From IMG/VR virus record IMGVR_UViG_3300028895_000051, positions 1 to 37,174 of that record: a DNA stretch of 37,174 nucleotides. The stretch is one strand, 5' to 3'. The stretch's first letter is position 1. Each line of letters opens with the position of its first letter. The notes under the pieces were generated by a model. That model was not told the origin of the DNA, ran no database searches, and saw only the letters and a program-made list of their open reading frames with translations. This DNA comes from a virus. A program made the translations under genes and the position numbers. This document shows positions 30,275 through 37,174 of the stretch, in pieces.

Positions 30275-30483
30275 AGTTCTACTATTACCTTTAATTCTTC
30301 TAATTTTTCTTTTATTGCAGGAAATTCTTCTGCCATGGTATCCCAGTTCTTACCATGTAAAAACTCACTCCAACCGTCGCCAAAATCAAATTGGATTTGA
30401 ACTCGTTGTTTAATTGATTGTCCTGGCCAGCGTTTATAAACTGTTAATCCACCATCTGGTGATTCATATATATGCTTTTCCAT
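30262..30483 (-). CDS. Small hypothetical protein, 73 aa
   Basis: The protein is aromatic-rich (IYESPDGGLTVYKRWPGQS, then FDFGDGWSEFLHGKNWD) and ends in a helix. No motif is recognised. No clear Shine-Dalgarno sequence or promoter is seen before the start, and the terminator of the upstream gene lies 23 bp away. Expression probably depends on readthrough or an undetected promoter. Confidence 0.7.
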   Translation of the reverse strand: MEKHIYESPDGGLTVYKRWPGQSIKQRVQIQFDFGDGWSEFLHGKNWDTMAEEFPAIKEKLEELKVIVELCKK

Positions 30484-30505
30484 AATGTATGTACTTATCG
30501 GTCAT

Positions 30506-30535
30506 AAAAAAGCCCCGTATAAAACGAGGCTTTTT
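30506..30535 (-). terminator. Rho-independent terminator
   Basis: On the minus strand a 12-bp stem, AAAAAGCCTCGT / ACGGGGCTTTTT with one T-G wobble, has a 5-nt loop and is followed by T residues. It ends the transcript of the gene at 30558-30878. Confidence 0.88.
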
Positions 30536-30557
30536 CTTTTATAGTCTTAAGTAAAAA

Positions 30558-30878
30558 TTAAGCTACTGCTAAAGTACCAACTGTTACTGTAGCTGCTGAG
30601 AAGTCAACTGCATCGACTGTGCCGATAGCTTGTACTGCTGCTTCTAATTCAGCTTGACCAATTTCGCCTTCAACGCCGAATGCCATGTTAGCACCTGGAA
30701 CGCCTGCTGCGATAATTGTTGAAATTGATTGGATACCTGAGTATAATGCTTGTAATGCACCTTCTGGACCTGTTGAGCCTGAAGCATCTACAGATACTGT
30801 GAAGAAAGTGATATCTTTACCTACTTGTTCAAAGTCACCGTATACGGTAACTGGATTGACTTTTGTTACGCCAGCCAT
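30558..30878 (-). CDS. Small Ala/Gly/Val-rich late virion protein, 106 aa
   Basis: The product (MAGVTKVNPVTVYGDFEQVG...) is rich in Ala, Gly, Val, Ser and Thr and lacks Cys, His, Trp and Arg, the composition of an abundant structural protein. A region around residues 35-60 (GPEGALQALYSGIQSISTII) may be helical and the rest beta-rich. It has its own exact TATAAATA late promoter, an AGGAG ribosome site and a strong terminator, so it is a monocistronic, probably highly expressed gene. I recall similar proteins in marine T4-like phages; a head or tail decoration role is inferred. Confidence 0.85.
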   Translation of the reverse strand: MAGVTKVNPVTVYGDFEQVGKDITFFTVSVDASGSTGPEGALQALYSGIQSISTIIAAGVPGANMAFGVEGEIGQAELEAAVQAIGTVDAVDFSAATVTVGTLAVA

Positions 30879-30932
30879 GATTAAAATCTCCTAAAATTAA
30901 TTAAACAGAACATTATGTTCTTGTCTTACTTT

Positions 30933-30940
30933 TATTTATA
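30933..30940 (-). promoter_or_regulatory. T4-type late promoter
   Basis: Exact TATAAATA on the minus strand, 55 bp before the ATG at 30878. The leader of about 45 nt contains AGGAG seven to eight bases before the start. Confidence 0.85.
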
Positions 30941-30963
30941 CAAAAGAGAAAATTTTCGAAGTT

Positions 30964-31665
30964 TTATAAACCAAGTTTTTGGTTTAATCTATTAGCTGGT
31001 ACTTGATTAGATTTAGAATCAAACGTTGATTTCCACCAACTTATATCTTTCCATGTTAAGTCATTCCAGTGTTCTTCTGATACGTCATCAATCTTTGTAA
31101 AGGTTCTTGATATATTATCATATAAAATATTATCATTATGATAATATCTTAATATCCATCCTCTCCAAGTATCAGCATCTTTAATTTTATTATACAATTC
31201 TTTTTGTAATGTAGACGATTCATTGATATCTACATCAAAATCTGTGTTCAATGATAGCTTATAATATTCAAATATCTTATTTAAGTATTTTATACTGTTT
31301 TTATCAAACGGAATCCAATCAATGTCAGGAGTTAATTCTAAAGGAATATCATTGACCGTTACAGCTTCGCAGTGGTCTGATATTATCAGTGAGTCTTTAT
31401 GTGTTAAAACCCTTATAACTTCTTTAGGATATTCTTCATACATTGTTTGAAAATCTTCAGCCAATGCTTTATAATATCTCCTTTTTGGATCCATTATAAA
31501 AGCAACCATATGATAATTACTGACTTCCACTGAGCCTTCTCTGAAATATTCAAACCCGTTATACTGTAACAAGTTTTCATAATAAGTTGAACCTGTTTTT
31601 TGTATTGTTTTAAATAACAGATTGGCTTCGTGATGGATTAGATAATTCTCTAGATGAACTAGCAT
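30964..31665 (-). CDS. Sulfotransferase-like protein
   Basis: The 233-aa protein has a PAPS-binding-like loop near the N-terminus, FKTIQKTGSTYYENLL (Lys23, Thr24, Ser26, Thr27). A second element, MDPKRRYYKALAEDF (about 58-72), resembles the 3'-phosphate-binding RxxxxRxxSA segment of sulfotransferases. It is short but complete in layout. Members transfer sulfate from PAPS to sugars, lipids or proteins. The acceptor is unknown and a surface glycan is an attractive possibility. It joins the nucleotidyltransferase-ligase gene by TAATG. Confidence 0.65.
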   Translation of the reverse strand: MLVHLENYLIHHEANLLFKTIQKTGSTYYENLLQYNGFEYFREGSVEVSNYHMVAFIMDPKRRYYKALAEDFQTMYEEYPKEVIRVLTHKDSLIISDHCEAVTVNDIPLELTPDIDWIPFDKNSIKYLNKIFEYYKLSLNTDFDVDINESSTLQKELYNKIKDADTWRGWILRYYHNDNILYDNISRTFTKIDDVSEEHWNDLTWKDISWWKSTFDSKSNQVPANRLNQKLGL

Positions 31666-33575
31666 TATCTTTGTTTATTAAAATTAGCTTGACTAAAGCG
31701 CATTCTGTCAACAAATTTAATAGGACCGTGTTCTGTATCTGCTACATATCCTTCATGGCCGTGTGCGCCATTAATGTGAGCTCTAACTGATCCTGTTTGT
31801 TGATCTAACTGGTTAATGATGTTTGTTTTAACTTCACCTAAATTAATAAATGCATCTAATACAGCCCAGAAGCCTTTCTTATTGGCCATTATATAATCTG
31901 TAATACGTTGTATCTTGGGTGCTGATTCTTTGCTTGTTTGTAACCATTCGATAAAGTCATTACCTAAGTTATCGAAGCTACCAGCAGTAACTTTGGCATT
32001 AATATACTTTTTAATTAATGCAGGTAAATTAGACATTTTCAATCGTTTAAATTCAGCAGGATTAATAAAACTATCAACATCTGCTGCTAACGCAGAAATA
32101 CCTTGTAACTTTTTCTTATCTTCTGGCGATATATTAAGTTTAGGTGACTCGTCAAAATACGGATCTAAGAACAATACACCTGGACTATGTTGTAATACTT
32201 CTGGTGCATGTTTCAGTGGCGTTTTTCCACCTTCTTGGTCTACATAGGTATGTATAGCAACTGCGGCTTCTGACTTGCCTATTGCTTTACCTATATCTGA
32301 AGTAGCATCTACTTCGTAAGTAACAGTATTAGGGGTAAAAATATAACTACCATTACTAATATCGGGGCGACTAGCATATAACAAGTCACCCATAATGTAT
32401 CCGTTGAATCCTGGCGGCACTGACGCCTCAAGCAACGGCCATAAAGTTTGATAAATCTTAATAAGTTCTTCACGCCCACCACCTTTTCTATTATTCATTA
32501 TTTGTGCAAGCATTTCCGGACTTGTGGCTTTGCCATCATAGCCCTTTGCTAAAAATCCAGATTTATCAGTAAGAACGAATTCACCACTAGGTTTACGACC
32601 AAATATAATAGCAGGTATACCATCCCACTTAATAGTAATATGATCGCTAGACTTAGCAATATTCGATAAACTATTAATTGCTTGCTTGAGACCTTGTGAT
32701 CCCATTTCGATAGGTAAGTCTTCTGGATGTTCAATTCTCACCCCCTCTATAATCATTTGCATGCCTTGATTAACAATACGATCTCTTAACTTAGCTAAGA
32801 AGTTGATGTCATCAATTGCATTTTCATTTACATCTTGATCTTGATGTAATAACGGAATAGACTTGCTATGATATGCTTGTAATGTAGCGTCTGCTTCGCC
32901 AAATAACTGTTGTAATGTTTCTGGATTGTTTCCGTACTTTTGTTCTGCCCAACGAAAAATATCATCAATGTGCCAATCCATCGGATCACCACTGTAACCC
33001 GGTGTAAGTGTTTGAACAATTTCTTGTGGATCTTGTGTTCCTTTATTAGGATCATTACGATCTGTTAATCCACCTTTATAACTCCATTTAAGGCCTTGTG
33101 CTTTTGCTATGCTTGCACTAATAATATGTCTATGCACACCTTTCCATTCGCCTGGCTCTCCACGCATACTCCATTGTTGGAATACTGGATTGCCAAACAT
33201 TAAATCTAACTGTGCAAATTCATTGGTGCCTGCAATAGGTAATTTAAAGTGTACATTATCTCCACTTAACTTAACCCATTCGCCTGGCTTATAACCGTTA
33301 TCCTTTGCCCATTGCTTTAACCGTGTAGCAATTTCTTTTTTATCGTGCTGGTTAGCATCTACACTAACATCAATATCACCCGAGGTATCTTTTTTGCCAG
33401 TGGTACCTAGCCATTGATCTAGTTTAAAACCTAAGATCTTTTCAACAAATGCTAAACTAGGAGCAATTTTGTCTTTAGGAATTCTTGTTGTTACAGGTTG
33501 CTTGTTTGCATCCTTAAAAACATTGCCGCCTTCTTTTAATACAGGAGCATTTAATTTATCTAATAAGTCTCTCAT
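31665..33575 (-). CDS. Nucleotidyltransferase-ligase fusion protein
   Basis: The 636-aa product has two enzyme-like halves. The N-terminal domain has a pol-beta-type nucleotidyltransferase signature: TSGDIDVSVD (Asp67, Asp69) with a third carboxylate in AQLDLMFG (Asp124). The C-terminal half has covalent nucleotidyltransferase (ligase) motifs: IKWDGIPA (Lys316-x-Asp-Gly), GYIMGDLLY (motif III-like, Asp397), HEGYVAD (motif IV-like, Glu608) and IKFVDR (motif V-like, Lys620). The distance from motif I to motif IV is much longer than in simple ligases. It may be a nucleic-acid repair enzyme. It resembles a widespread marine phage family of unknown function, possibly DUF6267. Confidence 0.72.
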   Translation of the reverse strand: MRDLLDKLNAPVLKEGGNVFKDANKQPVTTRIPKDKIAPSLAFVEKILGFKLDQWLGTTGKKDTSGDIDVSVDANQHDKKEIATRLKQWAKDNGYKPGEWVKLSGDNVHFKLPIAGTNEFAQLDLMFGNPVFQQWSMRGEPGEWKGVHRHIISASIAKAQGLKWSYKGGLTDRNDPNKGTQDPQEIVQTLTPGYSGDPMDWHIDDIFRWAEQKYGNNPETLQQLFGEADATLQAYHSKSIPLLHQDQDVNENAIDDINFLAKLRDRIVNQGMQMIIEGVRIEHPEDLPIEMGSQGLKQAINSLSNIAKSSDHITIKWDGIPAIIFGRKPSGEFVLTDKSGFLAKGYDGKATSPEMLAQIMNNRKGGGREELIKIYQTLWPLLEASVPPGFNGYIMGDLLYASRPDISNGSYIFTPNTVTYEVDATSDIGKAIGKSEAAVAIHTYVDQEGGKTPLKHAPEVLQHSPGVLFLDPYFDESPKLNISPEDKKKLQGISALAADVDSFINPAEFKRLKMSNLPALIKKYINAKVTAGSFDNLGNDFIEWLQTSKESAPKIQRITDYIMANKKGFWAVLDAFINLGEVKTNIINQLDQQTGSVRAHINGAHGHEGYVADTEHGPIKFVDRMRFSQANFNKQR

Positions 33576-33817
33576 CGGTCGTCCGTTCTTTTAAGGCTGC
33601 GTTGGAATTTACGCGGATCTCTTGTACGCATTGCATTGAGTAACTTTCTGTTTAGATTTTCTGCTTCTTCGTTTGTGTAATTCCTTTCAATGTATTCCAT
33701 TAATCGAATTGCACTGTCAATGATGTTACTGGCACGACTTTCTATTAGGTATCTTGTATCACGTTCAACGTGCATACTTTCAAGTTCTTCTAATATACTA
33801 CGGGTCTTTTTCTGCAT
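33572..33817 (-). CDS. Small basic helical protein, 81 aa
   Basis: This highly charged helical protein (SILEELESMHVERDTRYLIE, then NRKLLNAMRTRDPRKFQRSL) is of a type I recall from marine T4-like phages, with no known function. It overlaps the next gene by 4 bp (ATGA) and follows a late-like box. A DNA-binding or virion role is possible. Confidence 0.78.
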   Translation of the reverse strand: MQKKTRSILEELESMHVERDTRYLIESRASNIIDSAIRLMEYIERNYTNEEAENLNRKLLNAMRTRDPRKFQRSLKRTDDR

Positions 33818-33840
33818 GGTTAGAAATCTCTTTAATACTG

Positions 33841-33848
33841 TATTTATT
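33841..33848 (-). promoter_or_regulatory. Possible late promoter, AATAAATA
   Basis: AATAAATA on the minus strand lies 24 bp before the ATG at 33817 and abuts the TAA stop of the helicase gene. Confidence 0.5.
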
Positions 33849-35254
33849 TAACTAGTCTTAATTTTATTAAGCAAACTATTTAACTTTGAACCTTGTACGT
33901 CTGCAACAATTTTACCACTGTCTGCAGGCTCCGACATTGTGTCACTTACACTACTTTCGCCGACTGTAGAAGTTGTTTTAATGTTATTCATTATACTACT
34001 ACCTCCTGGCATATTACTGTCTGGTACTTCATCGCAGTTAGTAATTCTTAATGTTTCGCGATCAAACTCTAAATCTACTTTACTACCTACACCAGAACTA
34101 GAACGTGTTTTCATTAACTGTATTTGATAACGTCCACGTTCACGCATTGCTCTACTAGTAAAGATACCAAATACGTTATCCGCTGTATTAATCTTAGAGA
34201 TACCACCTGATATATGACTATGATCGAATTCAATTTCTTCTACAGCCGAACGGTTAAGCTGCGAAGCTGTTACCATAATAACATTTAATTCTTTCGCTAG
34301 GTTACGAATCTCTTCTGATACATATTTGTCTTTAATGAATACATCACTTGGATTAACTTTAACACTTACTGGCATTAACAAGTCAAGGTAGTCAATGCAT
34401 ATAAAGTCTACATTCATGCCTGTTTGTATTTGTAACTCTTTAACATACGAACGAATGTCATTTACTGTAGACTGTGCTGGCATATACTTAATGCGGAACT
34501 TACCTGACTTCTTCTGCATTAGCTTGACTTTCATCTCAACATCATCTAACTGCTTAAACACTTCTTTAGATGATGTGTTTGTCATCATACTATCTAAACG
34601 CATACTACATAGATCTTCACTAAGTTCTAATGTAACAAAGACTCCATTGAGACCTTGTTGTATCCAGTTAACAGATAGGTTCTGCATGAATAATGATTTA
34701 CCCGAGCCTGAACCACCAGCAAAAATTTGTAGTTCACCTCTATTGAAGCCACCGTATAATGCTCTATCTAAATTTGCCCATCCTGTGCTTAACTGTCCAT
34801 TATTAGATTTAATTGCTTCCAATCTCGATCGTGGATCGTCGAAGTAATCAGTACCCATATCTTTATGTAATGATATTTGTACTGCATCCTTAACTAATTT
34901 TTCAACTGGATCGTAATCGCCCTTTTCTAATAAGTCATAAGATTGTACAATAGCACGTTCTAATTCCTTGCGTCTTGTAAAGCCTTCAAATTCTTCTAAA
35001 AACCAATCTTGATGATCTGCTGTTAAATCTGGAACTTCTCTTAAAGACAACCCTAATGCAGCATTAACTTGATCACGTTCTGGCATGGTGTTATACTTGT
35101 CACTGTACTCGCCAATGAACGCTGCGGCTTCTTTAAGGGTTGCATCAAAATTATCCGGATTAAAAATATTTTGAACACGCACAAAACTCTGAGCATCTTC
35201 TAACATCATTTCTAAAAATAGTTTTTGTATATCTATTGAATATTCACTTAACAA
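33848..35254 (-). CDS. Replicative DNA helicase, DnaB/T4 gp41 family
   Basis: The 468-aa protein has a small N-terminal DnaB-like domain and a RecA-like ATPase core with Walker A GGSGSGKS (180-187) and Walker B DFICIDYLD (283-291). Further core segments are visible: FVTLELSEDL, VTASQLNRSA and SGGISKINTADN. The C-terminal 60 residues are Ser/Pro-rich and low-complexity. It unwinds DNA ahead of the fork as a hexamer with the primase. The gene overlaps the primase gene by 11 bp, as expected for a co-translated primosome. Confidence 0.95.
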   Translation of the reverse strand: MLSEYSIDIQKLFLEMMLEDAQSFVRVQNIFNPDNFDATLKEAAAFIGEYSDKYNTMPERDQVNAALGLSLREVPDLTADHQDWFLEEFEGFTRRKELERAIVQSYDLLEKGDYDPVEKLVKDAVQISLHKDMGTDYFDDPRSRLEAIKSNNGQLSTGWANLDRALYGGFNRGELQIFAGGSGSGKSLFMQNLSVNWIQQGLNGVFVTLELSEDLCSMRLDSMMTNTSSKEVFKQLDDVEMKVKLMQKKSGKFRIKYMPAQSTVNDIRSYVKELQIQTGMNVDFICIDYLDLLMPVSVKVNPSDVFIKDKYVSEEIRNLAKELNVIMVTASQLNRSAVEEIEFDHSHISGGISKINTADNVFGIFTSRAMRERGRYQIQLMKTRSSSGVGSKVDLEFDRETLRITNCDEVPDSNMPGGSSIMNNIKTTSTVGESSVSDTMSEPADSGKIVADVQGSKLNSLLNKIKTS

Positions 35255-36218
35255 TTTCTTTATGCCTTTTCTTAATCTTATCGCGAGCCATTCTAATTTT
35301 TATTTTGTTTGTTGTTTTGCTCTTGATAATACTTACTATTGTAGCAAGTTTACCATACTTTTGTACAGCATCATTTATATCTTTTACGTCATCATCCCAA
35401 TTTGGAATACTAACACTAAACCCTAACTTAACTGCTTTATCTATTAATGTTATTCCGGCCTTATCCATATCCGGAACTACTATAACTTCTTTATGCAAAG
35501 ATCGTATTAATGCAGCTTGTTTATCATTTATATCATTGTGCAACACTGCAAGTCCGTTAATACTAATAGCATCAAATACACCTTCGCACACAATAGCAAT
35601 CTGCCAATCTTCTTGCTGTAAGTCTACACCAAATACATAACCTTGTGGTTGTTCATTTAAGTATTTTGGTTTGCGATCATCTAAAAATCTAGTAGTGCGC
35701 CCAACAATTTTATCTTGATAGGTATATGGAATTACAATACCTTTCCGTTTCTGATCTTCATCTACCATAAAAGGATAACTTTTAGGATTAATACCACGCG
35801 ACCAAAGATATGTTTCTAATAAACTATCGCGAGGATCCATTGGGCGTATATGACCTGGTATACCAACATCTGCAAAGTCTACTTTCGTTTCTACTTTGCG
35901 TTCATCTAAAATTACGTCAATACTTTTATTTTTAAGACTTTCGATGTTTAACCGTTGTATTTCGATTTCAGGAACACCCATCCATTTCATTAAGTTCTTA
36001 GCCTTAATGCCTACAGGATATCCTAATTTAAAACCAGCGGTATAGCCACAGTTAAAACAATGGTAACTCCAGTCAGTGTCAGAACTATACTTCAACCCAC
36101 CACGTTGACGCCTATCTTGGGTTTCGCCACGATGTATGCAACACGGAGCATTGAAACTTATCCAGCCGGATGATGTTTTCTTTCGTTTGCCTTGTATATA
36201 ATTCTGTATGTCAATCAC
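35244..36218 (-). CDS. DNA primase, T4 gp61-like
   Basis: The 324-aa protein starts with GTG (36218), which overlaps the stop of the SGNH gene (GTGA). A zinc-binding module is formed by Cys26/Cys27, His29 and the pair CFNC (Cys54, Cys57). The catalytic TOPRIM domain shows CEGVFDA (211-217) and PDMDKAG (249-255), the acidic residues that bind Mg2+. It makes RNA primers for lagging-strand synthesis together with the gp41-like helicase just downstream. Confidence 0.93.
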   Translation of the reverse strand: MIDIQNYIQGKRKKTSSGWISFNAPCCIHRGETQDRRQRGGLKYSSDTDWSYHCFNCGYTAGFKLGYPVGIKAKNLMKWMGVPEIEIQRLNIESLKNKSIDVILDERKVETKVDFADVGIPGHIRPMDPRDSLLETYLWSRGINPKSYPFMVDEDQKRKGIVIPYTYQDKIVGRTTRFLDDRKPKYLNEQPQGYVFGVDLQQEDWQIAIVCEGVFDAISINGLAVLHNDINDKQAALIRSLHKEVIVVPDMDKAGITLIDKAVKLGFSVSIPNWDDDVKDINDAVQKYGKLATIVSIIKSKTTNKIKIRMARDKIKKRHKEIVK

Positions 36219-36889
36219 TTAGTAAGTATAGCAGAATCTATATAAGAAATCAACTTGTTAGCTATAATTTGGTGACCTAATTCGTTAGGGTGTCCGCCCG
36301 GTTTCCATACATCTTGTTTGGTATCGTCTAATAGTTCGCCAAAATTATATCCTGGCATATACAGTGATTCTGGTGCGACACCTTCTAATACTTCGTCAAA
36401 CATATTAACTTGAATAATAGGAACATTATATATTTTAGAAATACCGTCGATTAATAATACAGTTTCATTGAAATTATTAACAACCCAATTTCTACATTGT
36501 TGATCAATGATAAATGATTTTAATGCACTTTGCCAAAGTTCCGAATATTCTTTTTCGTTATCAATCATCCAAATCGAATGTATATGTTGCATCCATGGTG
36601 GATCATCGTCGGCACATTCGTGATTATTATTAAACCAACTTTGTCTTTCTGGTGATGTTAACCCAACAACAAATAGCGTGTCTGAAACATCGTTGTTTGT
36701 AACATACCAAATGATACTATCTCTAATAGATTTTAAACTGGCACCAGGAAACCCATGATTTTCAAATTCCCAACCATTATGGTTAGCAATTAGATTACCC
36801 CATACATGCTTATTACGATACTCATCATTGCCTAATTCGTCGCCGTACGTCCACGAGCAACCAAAAGTTACTATTTTATGTATTTCCAT
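36215..36889 (-). CDS. SGNH/GDSL-like hydrolase
   Basis: The 224-aa protein has block I FGCSWTYGDEL (Ser12), a block II-like NHGFPGAS with the conserved Gly, and a C-terminal GGHPNELGH that resembles block V (DxxH) with the catalytic His; the preceding Asp is not at its usual place. Block III normally has an Asn, and here LTSPERQ may take its place. The family removes acyl groups from sugars, lipids or peptidoglycan. Together with the sulfotransferase- and glycosyltransferase-like genes it may act on a surface glycan. It overlaps the primase gene by 4 bp. Confidence 0.75.
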   Translation of the reverse strand: MEIHKIVTFGCSWTYGDELGNDEYRNKHVWGNLIANHNGWEFENHGFPGASLKSIRDSIIWYVTNNDVSDTLFVVGLTSPERQSWFNNNHECADDDPPWMQHIHSIWMIDNEKEYSELWQSALKSFIIDQQCRNWVVNNFNETVLLIDGISKIYNVPIIQVNMFDEVLEGVAPESLYMPGYNFGELLDDTKQDVWKPGGHPNELGHQIIANKLISYIDSAILTK

Positions 36890-36900
36890 ACAATTAATTA

Positions 36901-37174
36901 TTAATCTGACAATGTGATAGAATTTATTGTGCCGGCTGTCCAGTGAGTTAATTTAACTCGCATCCAAACAAAGTTGCCGGTATAAGTGAAAGTATCGTTG
37001 TTGGTAATAATAGATATACCATCATATAAGAAATCAACTTCTACCCAATCATCATCATTGGGATCAGTCGAAATAGTTGCTTCTACTGAAATAGTTCCTA
37101 CAAAGCCGTCTGTCGAAATGTATAACGTATGTCGACCGTGATTTTGATTATAATAATCATTTGCTTTAACCGCA
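36901..37174 (-). CDS. Beta-rich virion protein, 5' end outside window
   Basis: The last 90 residues are visible, ending VKLTHWTAGTINSITLSD before TAA at 36901-36903. Segments such as HGRHTLYISTDGFVGTISVE and DDDWVEVDFLYDGIS, with alternating beta strands, Thr/Asp-rich loops and no Cys, suggest a structural protein such as a decoration or fibre-domain protein. It probably continues upstream of the window. No terminator is seen between it and the SGNH gene 12 bp downstream. Confidence 0.75.
   Translation of the reverse strand, partial: AVKANDYYNQNHGRHTLYISTDGFVGTISVEATISTDPNDDDWVEVDFLYDGISIITNNDTFTYTGNFVWMRVKLTHWTAGTINSITLSD

Noticed and set aside
1-37174. tRNA genes, CRISPR arrays or insertion sequences
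   Set aside because: No cloverleaf-like sequence was seen in the short intergenic gaps, and no direct-repeat array, transposase or terminal inverted repeats were found by eye.

Overview
The window looks like part of the genome of a large T4-like marine myovirus, about one third G+C. No host gene, rRNA, tRNA, insertion sequence or CRISPR array was seen. Supporting this are T4-type replication genes (helicase gp41, primase gp61, ATP-dependent DNA ligase), class Ia ribonucleotide reductase genes, a PAAR spike-tip protein, a pectate-lyase-fold tail fibre and TATAAATA-type late promoters before virion genes. Many short proteins resemble families I recall from cyanophages and SAR11 (Pelagibacter) phages. 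The proteobacterial look of NrdA, ClpS and the small heat-shock protein suggests an alphaproteobacterial host such as SAR11, but the host assignment is inference.

Layout. 1-5043: small early genes behind sigma70-type promoters (HTH protein, ClpP, an asparagine-synthase-like protein, a SprT-type protease). Opposite them lies a late gene (3368-4609) for a protein with a T4-like capsid-targeting N-terminus, a PD-(D/E)XK-like signature and a histone-H1-like tail. 5134-12337: a late SAP-like DNA-binding protein, then a tight minus-strand operon (nucleotide-sugar dehydrogenase, 2OG-Fe oxygenase, radical SAM enzyme, amidinotransferase, unknown protein), with a glycosyltransferase divergent from it. 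12353-14348: a degenerate metallophosphoesterase, ClpS, an IbpA-like Hsp20 with a long structured leader, and ribosomal protein bS21. 14395-17787: a late membrane/coiled-coil protein, DNA ligase and a small overlapping gene. 17797-26384: a mixed operon holding the tail fibre, nrdA, a small gene, nrdB, glutaredoxin, an Sm-like protein, the PAAR protein and a baseplate-like protein. 26415-33817: a lipoprotein, a PD-(D/E)XK exonuclease, several virion-like unknowns, an isolated late unit for a small Ala/Gly/Val-rich protein, a sulfotransferase-like protein and a nucleotidyltransferase-ligase fusion. 33848-37174: helicase, primase, an SGNH hydrolase and the end of a beta-rich virion protein.

How it fits together. 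Helicase, primase, ligase and ribonucleotide reductase support DNA replication. ClpP, ClpS, Hsp20, the SprT protease and bS21 appear aimed at host proteolysis, protein folding and translation. The sugar, amidino, sulfo and radical-SAM enzymes suggest modification of a surface glycan, metabolite or nucleotide. Genes are packed with TAATG, ATGA and GTGA junctions, and several promoter boxes contain the stop codon of the gene upstream.
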